Below, in pieces: positions 37,566 to 51,733 of a stretch of DNA of 64,000 nt. A program made the translations under genes and the position numbers. The stretch comes from Bolinopsis microptera (lineage: Eukaryota; Ctenophora; Tentaculata; Lobata; Bolinopsidae). The notes below the pieces were generated by a model. That model was not told the origin of the DNA, searched no databases, and worked only from the letters and a program-made list of their open reading frames with translations. The DNA is taken from NCBI RefSeq assembly GCF_026151205.1, contig NC_087076.1:9772902-9836901 (forward strand). The letters are read 5' to 3'. How positions within the stretch are numbered: position 1 is the first letter of the stretch; every line of letters starts with the position of its first letter.

Positions 37566-39856
37566 CACACGTGCACCTGCGCGGTTTGTTGCACGTGCAC
37601 CGTTCTTGTATGTAACTTACACCCCGTGCCGAGGAACCTAAACTATGACATTCTGCGCAGGATGAAGGATATCATGTCGTGAATTAATCAAACAGCGAAA
37701 TTAATAAAATAAAACAAATTACGTAGTTGTACAGATGGTATAAGTTCACAAAGCGCCCTCATTGGAGAGGAAGATAAAGAGAGACACACTGTACCGGAGT
37801 AGAGCGGGCATTTAGTGTATGTATTTACCGTGTGTTACGAATAAGGATGTGCAGACTACAGTTAAACAACAGATTATGCAAATACATGTCCATTTTTGTG
37901 AGATTGAGCCACTATTTGGCCCCTCTAGGCCTACCCGGAAGAAGACGGAAAGTTTGACAGCGGTGTTCAACTGAGGCGCTAATAAAATAGCGAGCGTAGG
38001 ACTATTTTAGGGTTATTAATGCGAGACAGTGAACCGCAAGCTGTCTGTAGTTGACACCAGCCATTGGGCATAACATGCGGCACTGCCAATAGGATTACGG
38101 CAAACATACCACGTGACACAAATCAACCAATCAGAGCACAGTATTCACACCACGTGACGGCAAATAGCCAATGGGAGGAGGGTAAGAGTGCATGCGGACA
38201 AGCAGCGCGTAATTAGAGCTACTAATTAGACACAGTGATACAGCTGTATCGCAGTACTTTAAATGGTAAACTGACGGTCATTCGTGTGATTTCTTATGAT
38301 AACTGTTATCTGGACTAGTTGCATAAACCTCAATCACTCTCACATGACCATGATGAATCAGTTAGAAAGTAGAATAAGGTGGCAATAAAGGTGGCAATAA
38401 AGGTGGCAAACAACTTAAATACACTTCTTCCACCGACAACCTCAACAAACCGACACGTAATAAGCACAGCAGGAAATAATAATTATTAAATCAATTGGAT
38501 CTGGCATACTACAGTATCAAAGCTTGATATATAAAAGCAGAAACTAAAGCTAGCCTACAGTTACAAAATATGTATGTCTGCTACACAAATATATATCTCG
38601 AATATTTTCTATAAATACATAATCCTCCGAGAACTTTAAATTTATCATAATATGTAGAAAAGTGAAAAGAGTGGGCATTGCTTACGAATTTTGAACTTTT
38701 TAAACGTGCTAATCGAGATATAATTGATGATAATTAATGAAAATTAACAAAAACACTCGAGCACTAGAAACTCGCGAGTGGCGTAATTGTATGACAAACA
38801 CCTTAAGAATTAATTGTTGTATTAATGAAGGGAAATGTCTTCAAGTATCTACTACGAAAATCCACAACGCATAAGAAATCTTCGAATAAATTAAACGTCC
38901 AAATAAGAACTAAATATCTTAAACGAATTATAAAAACTAGGGCTTGTACGAACAACCACTATTGGTTATCTAGAAATACTTTCAGAATAACGGGCCCAGG
39001 TGTCGGTGATAACCAACAAAATTATGTCACACAAATCTCTTCAAAGCGTCTCATTTCTAAATATTTCAGAAATTACTAAACTGTCTAAGTTCCTAATGTT
39101 CTATTAATATTTACAATACTCTTTAAAATATCTGAGGTGAGAAACAGGTAAAAATTAAAGGCTACATCAGTAATACAAATTAACTAAGTATGCTAAATAT
39201 AAACGTTTATTAGATTGTAGTCAAACTGAAAGAATGCGATAAAAAAGCCGTCATTTATAGAAAACTCGAATCGACAACTAAAGTGAAAATAGCCATTTTA
39301 CGAGGAATCTTAGAATAAAGATAATCCGTCAGATGAATATATCAGTGTTAGTACGATAAGAAGTTGAAGTGTACAAAAGAGACATGGCCCTCAAACAGCG
39401 TGTGAAGCTGTAACTTTTTACTCTTCGCACTAATACGTTAGATCAGTATGCATATAAATCAACGTCATACTATGTTAAACATTCGTTTTAAGGGACTTAT
39501 TAAAGGACGAAAAAATAAATGTAATATGAAATCGTTACAAAATTGTTAAAATTTGATAAAAAATGTTAGAAATATATCTGGGGTATAGGGTTTGACTAAA
39601 TAGAATATACTTAAAAAATGCTATATAAAATGTACTTTAAATACTTTGAATACCTCTTCAATAACGTAATAAGGGTAACCTAAAATTCCTAACGCTAACG
39701 CTTTAAAACGACCTAAATACAATATCTGTACAATAAACTAATAAACTTAACTAACAACTACTTCGCAGATAAACAATGTAGATCGGGTCAATGTCTACAA
39801 ACCACCTTAACACCTAAATAACTTTGCAGTTAACATGCTCTAAAAGTGTTAACCCT
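37566..39856. other. DIP2 upstream region and gene-poor gap to the Ral-like gene
   Basis: The first 600 bp hold the DIP2 5' untranslated region and the promoter candidate listed separately. From 38.3 to 39.85 kb I see AT-rich sequence without domains. Part of it should be the 3' untranslated region of the Ral-like gene on the minus strand. Confidence 0.45.
38055..38180 (-). promoter_or_regulatory. Candidate DIP2 promoter with CCAAT boxes and E-boxes
   Basis: About 500-600 bp upstream of the DIP2 ATG, four CCAAT motifs occur in both orientations (ccattgg, ccaatagg, accaatcag, gccaatggg). Two CACGTG sequences lie within the same 125 bp. Such clusters are typical of TATA-less promoters bound by NF-Y and bHLH factors. 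The strand and start site are inferred from the position upstream of DIP2. Confidence 0.5.
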
Positions 39857-40483
39857 CTACACGAGTCCACACAGGTACTTCTTGAGCCGGCCGCTAAACT
39901 TCTTCTTCCTACACCGATCCTCCTCTATCTCTTGAAAAGGGTCACGTGACTTCACCACCATTCCCGTCAGTCTCAGGAACGCTTCTGTCACGTCGTGATT
40001 CGTCTTGGCAGAGGTCTCCATGTACTGTACTCCCAGGTTCTGAGCGAGCTGCTCTGCCGCGCCGCGCTCAATCTGACGAGAGCCCGTCATGTCGCTCTTA
40101 TTACCCACCATCAGAAAAGGAAGGAGAGGTGGTACAGTGCCTTTAGCTATCTTCACCTGACTGAACAGTTCCTGTACGTGACTGAAACTGTCCGTGTCAG
40201 TCAGACTGAACACGCAGAGGAACCCCTCGCCGTTACGGAGGAAGGTGTCCCGCACGCTCGCGTAGTCCTCCTGTCCTGCTGTGTCCGTGATCTGAACGTT
40301 TACTTCACTGCCCTGGTGGGTCACATACGTTTGGTAGCTGTCCACTTTGGTTGGTTCGTAGTCCTCCACAAATTCTTGGTACAAGAAATGTAGAGAGAGA
40401 GCACTTTTACCGACGCCTGGTGCTCCGATTACTGTTATGTTGAAGCGGGGATCAGCAGAGTTCATCTTTTCAATTCTCCCCAT
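39857..40483 (-). CDS. Ral: Ral-like Ras-family small GTPase, single exon
   Basis: A 208-residue intact frame carries all five G boxes: P-loop GAPGVGKS (G1), the switch I/effector region YEPTKVDSYQ (G2), DTAGQED (G3), NKSD (G4) and ETSAKT (G5). The run FVEDYEPTK-DSY is characteristic of Ral proteins. The basic tail KKKFSGRLKKYLCGLV ends in a CAAX box (CGLV), so it should be prenylated and membrane-bound. Ral GTPases act through the exocyst in membrane traffic. Differences from typical Ral (a Pro in the P-loop, a divergent C-terminus) suggest a diverged paralogue. No intron is present, so a retrocopy origin is possible. A good acceptor (ttttcccag) sits two bases before the ATG, which may mean a 5' non-coding exon. 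A second Met lies six codons in. Confidence 0.88.
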   Translation of the reverse strand: MGRIEKMNSADPRFNITVIGAPGVGKSALSLHFLYQEFVEDYEPTKVDSYQTYVTHQGSEVNVQITDTAGQEDYASVRDTFLRNGEGFLCVFSLTDTDSFSHVQELFSQVKIAKGTVPPLLPFLMVGNKSDMTGSRQIERGAAEQLAQNLGVQYMETSAKTNHDVTEAFLRLTGMVVKSRDPFQEIEEDRCRKKKFSGRLKKYLCGLV

Positions 40484-43400
40484 AGCTGGGAAAATCCAAC
40501 GAGCTATTAGATGTGCACATATTAGATAAAATCGGGCTAAATAACAGTCAATAGGGTAGGGAAGACGGTTAAAAACCAGATTTCCAGTGATAATTTAACA
40601 TACTCTAAAGGATTAACGGAGAATATGGGGCCAACAAAAAAACTAGAAATGGTTGGGAAAAATTGAATTTTACGAGCCAGCCTTACGTTAAAACTGTATG
40701 CCTTAAAATAACAGCCTATGTGCACCAATATCGATATTTCGAGACAAACGAATATAAAAAAATTTGACCCTGTCATGCAACTGCAAATAAATTTAATAAT
40801 AGCAACCAAAAATAGCGCACCGACACTTAATCACTTATGCTGCCGAATGAAAAAATGAAATTCCTGGCGGGATTAATGCATACAGCTGGTGCATGTGGCC
40901 TGAATGACAGAATTGAATTATTCGCGGGATTCTATTTTAGCCGGATAAACCAATTAGCGTGCCAGTGAAAATGCCTCCGAGTTGGGAAATGCTATCTTTA
41001 TCTATAGATATTATCCTTTTACTGATTTGATGATTTCGAATCATTAATCTGGCGAAAGTGCTGGATCTTCTTCTGCTCAATGTTCAGTCTACGATCGCAA
41101 GTTTGTTAATTAAATCTGCTTATATTGCGGAAAATATCAATGTGAAAAGTGAAAATGCGTAAGTACATGTCTAAAAATAGTAAATGTAATTGGTAAAACC
41201 ATACAACAATTGTCGTTATCTTGAAATAATGCCAGATTCTTGACAACTAATTAAATTTTAAGATGTCAAAAGACTTCAAATATTCCTAGGCTTGGTAAGT
41301 AATACAGCTGCTGGAACTTACGGTAGACTTTGAGCTTTCGTATGATAATACATAACAAAATAGTAGGTAACAATGACTTCTCAAAACTAATAGACTGCTT
41401 TCAAAATATTACTAAATCTACTCGATCAAAGGTGCGGCCCAAACTTGCGAATAAAACTATGGTAGCGAAATGTTTCACCTCAATTCACACTAAAAATGGG
41501 AGAGAAATGAAGGAGTGCAAGTTTAGAGGCACTTCAAAAGGCATCCTCTGGATAGTGTACAAATTAGCAGTAGAAGCCGGAGCAGTGTTCATTCTCCGTC
41601 GTGTCTGAAGTACTAGTAACCAGGCAGTACTCGGTACTTTTATCCGATACAAGCCACCGGGGTGTTGGTTATGTAACTTGTATGCATAGAGGCCTCAGTG
41701 TAAAGAAATGGGGGAAATTAGATGTTTAAAACGTACAAGGCAAGTAGTACAAGGATTATATATAATCCAGTCAAAGAAATGTAGCGTCGTAGCATACAAA
41801 GAAATGTTGTTAAGTAAGGTAAATATTGGATACTGAGTACCAACGTCTTCGTAGCTGACGTAATGGAACCCGCATCATGAATAATGAATACATCAACACA
41901 GCTCCCTCATACTCATGTTGATATTAAATTACTGCGCTAATATATATAGTAGCAAGTAGCGATCACCCGATCATGTTAAGTTTCTGGTAACTCGTAAACA
42001 GTGGGTGTTTTCAAACGAGAATTTAATAAGCAAATATAACAGCAAATCTATTCGTACTTTTGGAAGATGTTTTATATTTTAAAAAGTTATCACTCTCAGG
42101 GAGACGTTTACTAAAAAACTCAATCTTGAAAGTAAATAATTTTTCAGCAGCACAAAAGCAGGTTGTAAACGAGAGATATTCGCTGGTACCGAGCCGATAT
42201 CGCATTCCAGCAGCGCTTTTTAAATAGAATTTAATGACATGGTGATTAGTGAGGTAAGCTTTATTTAAGTTGAGTGTGAACAATTTGCTGATTGGTCCGG
42301 GTTTAAGTATACAAAACATATTATTCTAGCATGCATAATTATTTTGAATATTTCCAAACCTGTAGCGTGTGTAGGAGAGCTTGGATTTTGTTGGAGACTT
42401 GCCCGCTATGACTGTTCGGCGCTGAAATGTCGTTTCTTAATTTCTACAATGATGGGAAAATATACTCGCGAGGACACGCTGTGAAGATGACAACGTTGGA
42501 TGGTTACTATGTCGCCGCGCGCTACATATATGTTTCTCTAAACGATCTGTTTGATGCCTTTGTTGTGGATGCCGTAATCTCAAACACAAAAGAAACCTAT
42601 GCCATGAGTTCACGAACCTAGATTGTTGCCATATCTAACTGAACTGAGATGAGTTCTCATATTTTCCAAGGTGTCAGGCGTCGTGAGAGGTAGTGGGGTC
42701 TGTTCCCCGTCATCACTGAAACAAATAACACCTCTAGGTTTTGGAACAGTGTGAAAAACCTTTCTACCTAAAGTCGAGGGGAAGAAACGGAGCTGTTGAC
42801 CGTTTTCCCGCTCTGAAGTCTAGACAAATTCACTTGGTGACAAATTGTCATCAGAGTGTACTAAATATTCCAATCAACTAGTGTAATGCTGTAAAGTTGC
42901 TTGAATCGTACATGCTAAGTTGTTAAGGATACCTGACAGATTACATTTGATTGATTAACATCATGCTACACTCAGACATACACATGTATTAATCATACAT
43001 ACATTCTTGCAGGCATCTGTAACACATTCGACCCGTGAAGTTTGTTCACTTATAATTTCTGGTTTCTTACATGGATGTTGGATTTGTATCTTATACATTT
43101 CCAGCGATAACATCGACAAACCCGTTGATTCAAGAATCAAGTCTCAAGATAACACTGATCTACATGAATACATCATTAACAGCTTATATAAACACTGACA
43201 AAACCCATATAATTTCCATGCAACATTTAATGGGGCATAAGAATTACACGGTTTAATGAAACAATAAATGTAAAAGCCATGTTCTGGAGGTTTCCATGGG
43301 AACCAACCTATCAGGAGGGGCGTCAGTGGGTGGAGGGGGTATTAGTAACATCGGCCTGAAACACGTGACACACGTTTAAATCACGTGACACACGATTTAA

Positions 43401-44949
43401 ATACACAAACTGTTTCATATATTAGGGGTTTTGTTAAAGTTGTTGTTTGCCCGTTAAACATTACACTTTGCAGATCGTGATAAACGTGACGGCGATGTTT
43501 ACATTGAAAACGTTTGTTAAGGTCTAACACATATTTTGGTCTATTTAAAACTGCGCACAAAAAGAGAAGAAACATAAATTTGGAGAAATAATTATTATTG
43601 TATTATATACACTATACATTGTACATGACAAGATTCATATCATTGTTTTGCATGATGTGTGTACCTGGTGTACCAGGTTACTCAGAAGGGGAACTACAGT
43701 AAGAATTAGCAATTAGCAGTAAAACACCAACATCTGGACAGGTTAATCCGAGATAAAAACAGAGCAAAGTGGGCAACATTTTGAATTTTTATGTCTAACG
43801 ATGGTATTAATATGTATTGGAGTTCGGACCAACTCACTCCCACAATAATCTAAATATCGAGTTTAACTGGTTCAAAGTTCAAAGTTTCACTGCATTTCAC
43901 AATTATAGTCAAGTTTTTCATAGTTTTGGCTCACTGCCATCATCTTCACAAACGAATAATTATTTACCAGACCCCGTTAAACTGACTAATCGTACACTAC
44001 ATGATTAACACAAAGGTGGCAAGTCATTTGTAATTCTCAGTGTAAACGCTAACAAGTCACATGGATTAATCAAGAATGTCCTCATTGAATCATAAGATTA
44101 CAATGATATGTTAAACTTGTAATCTAATATTCTCTCAAGTCGCAATTACGATAACACACATTACTGTTATTAGAAGTAAAAAGAGTGGCAGTCAAATACT
44201 AAAGTCAATGTGTAAGATGTAACGGGAGGTTTATCAGAACATCGTCAAGTTTTCAAGATCAACTGTAACCGAGCTAATAGTCACCTGTGTTTACCGCTTA
44301 ATTTCCACTTAACTGCACAAAATGCTGACAACAATACGCATTAAAATACAAAACGATTTAATATATTGTATTATTACAAAAGAAAGCACGTTGGAAGTTT
44401 TGAAGCGTTTGATTAAGATCTATTTTTATCTAACTGCGTGTTATCATGTATTACATGTGCATTGTGCATATTAAAGTTTACATGCCTGCATAATATTATT
44501 AACAGCTCCTTACTTTGCAAAGTTACAGGGGCTGTTTTCTGGGCAAATGCAATTAATTTACTTAACAGCAGGGTTAAGTAAATTGCGTAAAGTAGTTGTT
44601 AAAATACTCCGTAATTAAGTTATTTAACAACTTAACAGCAGGGTTAGTGTTTATTAAACTACTTAAATGTTAATGCCGCGAATATATCAAGAGACGTGGA
44701 AATAGCTGGTAATGTGTCTTCCTTCAAATCAAAATATGCCAATTATATGAAAACTGACGACGGCTTACAAAAAAGTTCAAATCTTATATAGTTATATCAC
44801 TGAGACGTGAGAATCTTTGGTCAAATAGTATCAGTGTTTAGGGTGATCACTTTAAATCATTTTGGACCTAATCAAAGAAAACCATCACGTGTATTAGGAT
44901 TTTAAGAATTTCGAGTGATAACAAATAAAAATGCTAATATAAACCTCAC
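40484..44949. other. Gene-poor region upstream of the Ral-like gene
   Basis: Open frames here (41330-41608, 42023-42319, 42427-42621 and others) show no recognisable domain, no composition bias and no splice context. I treat them as chance frames. A short hairpin (caattaatttacttaa... with its complement) lies at about 44549-44583, and a 17-bp direct repeat (acttaacagcagggtta) at 44560 and 44629. Confidence 0.4.
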
Positions 44950-45125
44950 CTTGGCCTTGGCAGTTCAATCCCATCGGTATCGTAGCTCGGATTGCTTTTC
45001 TTCTGAATCTTCTTGGGAGCGGCTGAACTTCTTTTTTCTACGTGCAAGTTAGGCGTTTCCTCCTGCGCGGCCAGAATCTGCTGCACCGCCGCTATACGGC
45101 TAACTAGGAGGGAAAACAACGTCAT
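44950..45125 (-). CDS. Candidate first coding exon of an unidentified gene
   Basis: The ATG at 45125-45123 opens a 58-codon frame (MTLFSLLVSRIAAVQQILAA, then a Lys/Ser/Pro-rich part) that runs to a strong donor, aag|gtgagg, at 44950/44949. The charged composition and clean donor suggest a real N-terminal exon. I could not find a partner exon in frame. Joining to the Ral-like exon or to DIP2 exon 1 gives early stops. Function unknown. It could be a chance frame. Confidence 0.3.
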
Positions 45126-48000
<2,875 letters not shown>

Positions 48001-48530
48001 GGTGAAGTGTTGTGTAGTAGTGAAGTATAGAGGTGTAGTAGTGTAGTGTAGACTGTAGAGGTGTAGTTTAGACTGTAACTAGAGGTGTATTAGTGTAGTG
48101 TAGAGGTGTATCAGTGTAGTGTAGAGTTGTGGTAGCTGTAGTGTAGACTGTAGAGTTGTGGTAGTGTAGTGTAGACTGTAGTGGTGTAGTAGTGTAGTGT
48201 AGACTGTAGAGGTGTAGTAGTGTAGTGTAGACTGTAGAGGTGTAGTTTAGACTGTAACTAGAGGTGTATTAGTGTAGTGTACAGGTGTATTAGTGTAGTG
48301 TAGAGTTGTGGTAGTGTAGTGTAGACTGTAGAGGTGTAGTAGTGTAGTGTAGACTGTAGAGGTGTAGTAGTGTAGTGTAGACTGTAGAGGTGTAGTAGTG
48401 TAGTGTAGACTGTAGAGGTGTAGTAGTGTAGTGTAGACTGTAGAGGTGTAGTAGTGTAGTGTAGACTGTAGAGGTGTAGTAGTGTAGTGTAGACTGTAGA
48501 GGTGTAGTAGTGTAGTGTAGAGTTGTGGTA
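48001..48530. repeat. 28-bp minisatellite (gtgtagactgtagaggtgta...)
   Basis: About 17-18 copies of a 28-bp unit built from gtgtagactgtagaggtg and tagtagta occur. The right half is highly uniform and the left half is degenerate. On the minus strand it reads as a Tyr/Thr/Leu-rich repeat frame with no coding meaning. Confidence 0.95.
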
Positions 48531-48641
48531 TTGTAATTAATGTAGTTTTATCTACAATAACAATACAAGTGTTGCATAGAGGCGTGGTATATAACACAAT
48601 ATACTGGATAACAATCATGTGAAATTATGGTAATTATTCTT

Positions 48642-48668
48642 CTCCCCCCCCGGCCCCCCCCCCCCCCA
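48642..48668. repeat. Poly-C tract
   Basis: A nearly pure C run interrupted by one GG. Confidence 0.95.
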
Positions 48669-48796
48669 GGCCACAATGTCTACTACGATTATTATGCAGA
48701 TAATTTATTCCAAACTTGAGATAAACCTGCGTCCCGCAGCCCTAAGCAATCTTGCTTTGTACATTACACAGGTATGTGTATAGTATGTGTATATCC

Positions 48797-50178
48797 TTAA
48801 GGGGGGGGGTTCACCCTGATTTTTTTGTGAAACTTGGTTTCGAGATAGCAGTTGACCAACAAACTAGGACCAGTGACCAAACTTTTGAGGGGGTCCCGGA
48901 CCCCAACCGCCAAACGGTGCCCGCGGGGCTGCCACGCCCATATTTGGTCCAAATCAGGCCCAATTTAGCCAAATACCCTGAACATGCCCAAAACCCAGAT
49001 TTTAGGTGCTTTACTTGTAGCTAGTGGTCCCCTGAACTCGTATATGAAGTTTCATCAAGATTGGACAAAAAATGACTGAGTTATGAGCTAAAAACTATAT
49101 GCCCATATTTGGGCATACGCACTAAATTTGATCGATTTTGGCCCATAAATTGGTCAAATATCAATATTTTTGAATGAAACTAACTTTATATGAAAGGTAA
49201 GCCTAAACTACACATTCTCTATGATTATCAGCTCAATATCTACCTAACTGTGGATTCTGTGTCCAAATAATCGCAAAAAATGAACAAAATCGCCCATATC
49301 TCAGTTCGCGATATTTGCAAAACTGACTTCGCTCAAAACAATAGAACTCAATAGGGTTTCAATATTTTTTCATGAAATTTTCAGAATCAACGTAGAATTG
49401 TCTCATGACCTTAAGTTTTGGGACAGAATTTTGAGTTAGGCCTTTAAAAAAATTTGGCGGCCAAATTCTGAAAAATGCCCGGCAAATTTTAGAATTTGGC
49501 CGCCAAATTTTTTTAAAGGCCTAACTTAAAATTCTGTCCCAAAACTTAAGGTCATGAGACAATTCTACGTTGATTCTGAAAATTTCATGAAAAAATATTG
49601 AAACCCTATTGAGTTCTATTGTTTTGAGCGAAGTCAGTTTTGCAAATATCGCGAACTGAGATATGGGCGATTTTGTTCATTTTTTGCGATTATTTGGACA
49701 CAGAATCCACAGTTAGGTAGATATTGAGCTGATAATCATAGAGAATGTGTAGTTTAGGCTTACCTTTCATATAAAGTTAGTTTCATTCAAAAATATTGAT
49801 ATTTGACCAATTTATGGGCCAAAATCGATCAAATTTAGTGCGTATGCCCAAATATGGGCATATAGTTTTTAGCTCATAACTCAGTCATTTTTTGTCCAAT
49901 CTTGATGAAACTTCATATACGAGTTCAGGGGACCACTAGCTACAAGTAAAGCACCTAAAATCTGGGTTTTGGGCATGTTCAGGGTATTTGGCTAAATTGG
50001 GCCTGATTTGGACCAAATATGGGCGTGGCAGCCCCGCGGGCACCGTTTGGCGGTTGGGGTCCGGGACCCCCTCAAAAGTTTGGTCACTGGTCTTAGTTTG
50101 TTGGTCAACTGCTATCTCGAAACCAAGTTTCACAAAAAAATCAGGGTGAACCCCCCCCCCCCCCCCCCCCCCCCTTAA
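48797..50178. mobile_element. Foldback/palindromic element between TTAA target sites
   Basis: Two arms of about 670-680 bp (48801-49469 and 49491-50174) are near-perfect reverse complements around a 21-bp spacer. In the stretches I compared base by base there is roughly one difference per 50-100 bp. The outer ends are a G-run/C-run (9 G left, 24 C right) followed by gttcaccctg and its complement. TTAA occurs directly outside both ends (48797-48800, 50175-50178), the target duplication used by piggyBac-group transposases. The open frames on each arm are mirror images and encode nothing recognisable. It is non-autonomous. The class assignment rests only on TTAA and the inverted ends. Confidence 0.85.
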
Positions 50179-50763
50179 CGAATGTTACTCAGCTCAGAAT
50201 ACATACTGACATGATTGTCATTAAAAATAACAAATAACAAATTTCTTTCAAAACTAGCTGCTCTGATTTAATGTCACTGCCAGTGACACCTTTATATTGT
50301 AATCATATAACATATGCTATAATATAAACAAGTTTATAATATAAACCAAGTTCTTATTGCCTTAGTTAGGAGTTGATAAATATTGCTCTGTCATTAATTC
50401 TGCGATATGATCCAATAGTGTAACCGTTTACGTTACATAAAACGGAGCATAAGAAAATTAGAAAGGGGAAAAAGTTGCCGTAACAATTCTCAAAGCGATT
50501 AACTCTAATTTGGGGTGTAAACTCTGTAACGGTCCTGTTGACCACTGAGAATCGTTCTTAAGGGTCCTTATATCAATATCTCAGATTTCTGGCCGTGCTT
50601 ACGTTACAAATATTAGGACGGTACAGAGTGAACTTTGGTGGTGAGGTTTGGTGGTGTTGTTAGGAGTTAGGCCAGGGAGTATGATGTAAGGTTAATAAAT
50701 AAAAAACGGTAGATATCATGGGCATTAAAGTAAAATTCGCCAACTACAAATGTGAAACTAAAT

Positions 50764-51380
50764 GAGCTTGACGCTTGAAAGCTTCCCCTGGAAACTGCCA
50801 GAGCTACAACATCATTTATCTATTCCAATGTAGTGTCTGTGGAAAGGCTTACGTCGGTCGCACAACTCGATCTCTACGGGTTAGAACTGGAGAACATAGG
50901 GTCAAATATTATAAACTTTTAAATGGTGATAAGGTAGATGAAACAAGTGATGAATATAGTTTGGGTTTACATTTGTTGGATCATGGTTTTAGACAAAGGG
51001 AAGATTTTAACAAAATTTTTAATGTGTCAATTATTGATAATTCTAGTCCTAAAACTTTGGATGTCCGTGAACATAAATATATTCAACTACTCAAGACTTT
51101 AAAACCTTTGGGAATTAACACTATAAATCCTTTTGGCCTTCCTTTACTCCTAACATCTTAATTTTAACTTTATAACCGTTTTAAGAGTGTTCAGATTTTT
51201 AAAGGAATTTTGGGTTTTACTAACTTTTTACAATTTCTAGGGCTTATGTCACTGAAGATGACGCCTTGCAACATGTTTGACGATAGCCTGTAGATTGATA
51301 GTTTGATCTCAGTATTTACAACAATTCATCTAGTTTGATTGATTCAAAGGGAAACAAATTCCTCTGGAGCTTGACGCTTG
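50764..51380 (+). mobile_element. 5'-truncated PLE fragment (GIY-YIG domain) with 14-bp target duplication
   Basis: The frame 50775-51161 encodes the end of a PLE protein: a canonical GIY-YIG endonuclease (YNIIYLFQCSVCGKAYVGRT, then RVRTGEH) and the C-terminal KTLKPLGINTINPFG segment typical of PLEs. The RT is absent. The 14-mer gagcttgacgcttg occurs at both 50764-50777 and 51367-51380, so the inserted DNA is 50778-51366 (589 bp). It includes about 200 bp of 3' untranslated sequence. The frame is intact where present, so insertion is probably recent. Confidence 0.85.
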
Positions 51381-51425
51381 TTCTAAATAGCTTGTTAGTT
51401 ATATATTGGAGATCTGCAGTAGTGC

Positions 51426-51733
51426 CTGAACCACACTGGCTGAACCACACTAGCTGAACCACACTGGCTGAACCACACTGGCTGAACCACACTGGCTGAA
51501 CCACACTGGCTGAACCACACTGGCTCAACCACACTGGCTGAACCACACTGGCTGAACCACACTGACTGAACCACACTGGCTGAACCACACTGGCTGAACC
51601 ACACTGGCTGAACCACACTGACTCAACCACACTGGCTCAACCACACTGGCTGAACCACACTGGCTGAACCACACTAGCTGAACCACACTGGCTGAACCAC
51701 ACTGGCTGAACCACACTGGCTGAACCACACTGG
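51426..51733. repeat. 14-bp minisatellite (ctgaaccacactgg), 22 copies
   Basis: Twenty-two copies with occasional single-base changes start 46 bp after the right target duplication of the PLE fragment. Spurious repeat frames occur on the minus strand. Confidence 0.97.

Noticed and set aside
40484-45125. Splicing of the orphan exon at 44950-45125 to the Ral-like gene or to DIP2 exon 1
   Set aside because: Both joins shift the frame and give stops within a few codons.
48752-50133. Two identical short proteins on opposite strands in the palindrome (one begins near 48752, the other ends near 49936)
   Set aside because: The frames are mirror images because of the inverted repeat. No domain is recognisable and the codons look unconstrained.
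51253-51290. ctgaagatgac...gatagc after the PLE fragment as a hammerhead ribozyme
   Set aside because: The core does not match the required CUGAUGA and GAAA boxes, and I could not form the three stems.
51316-51728. Val-Trp-Phe-Cys repeat frames on the minus strand
   Set aside because: These are translations of the 14-bp ctgaaccacactgg minisatellite.
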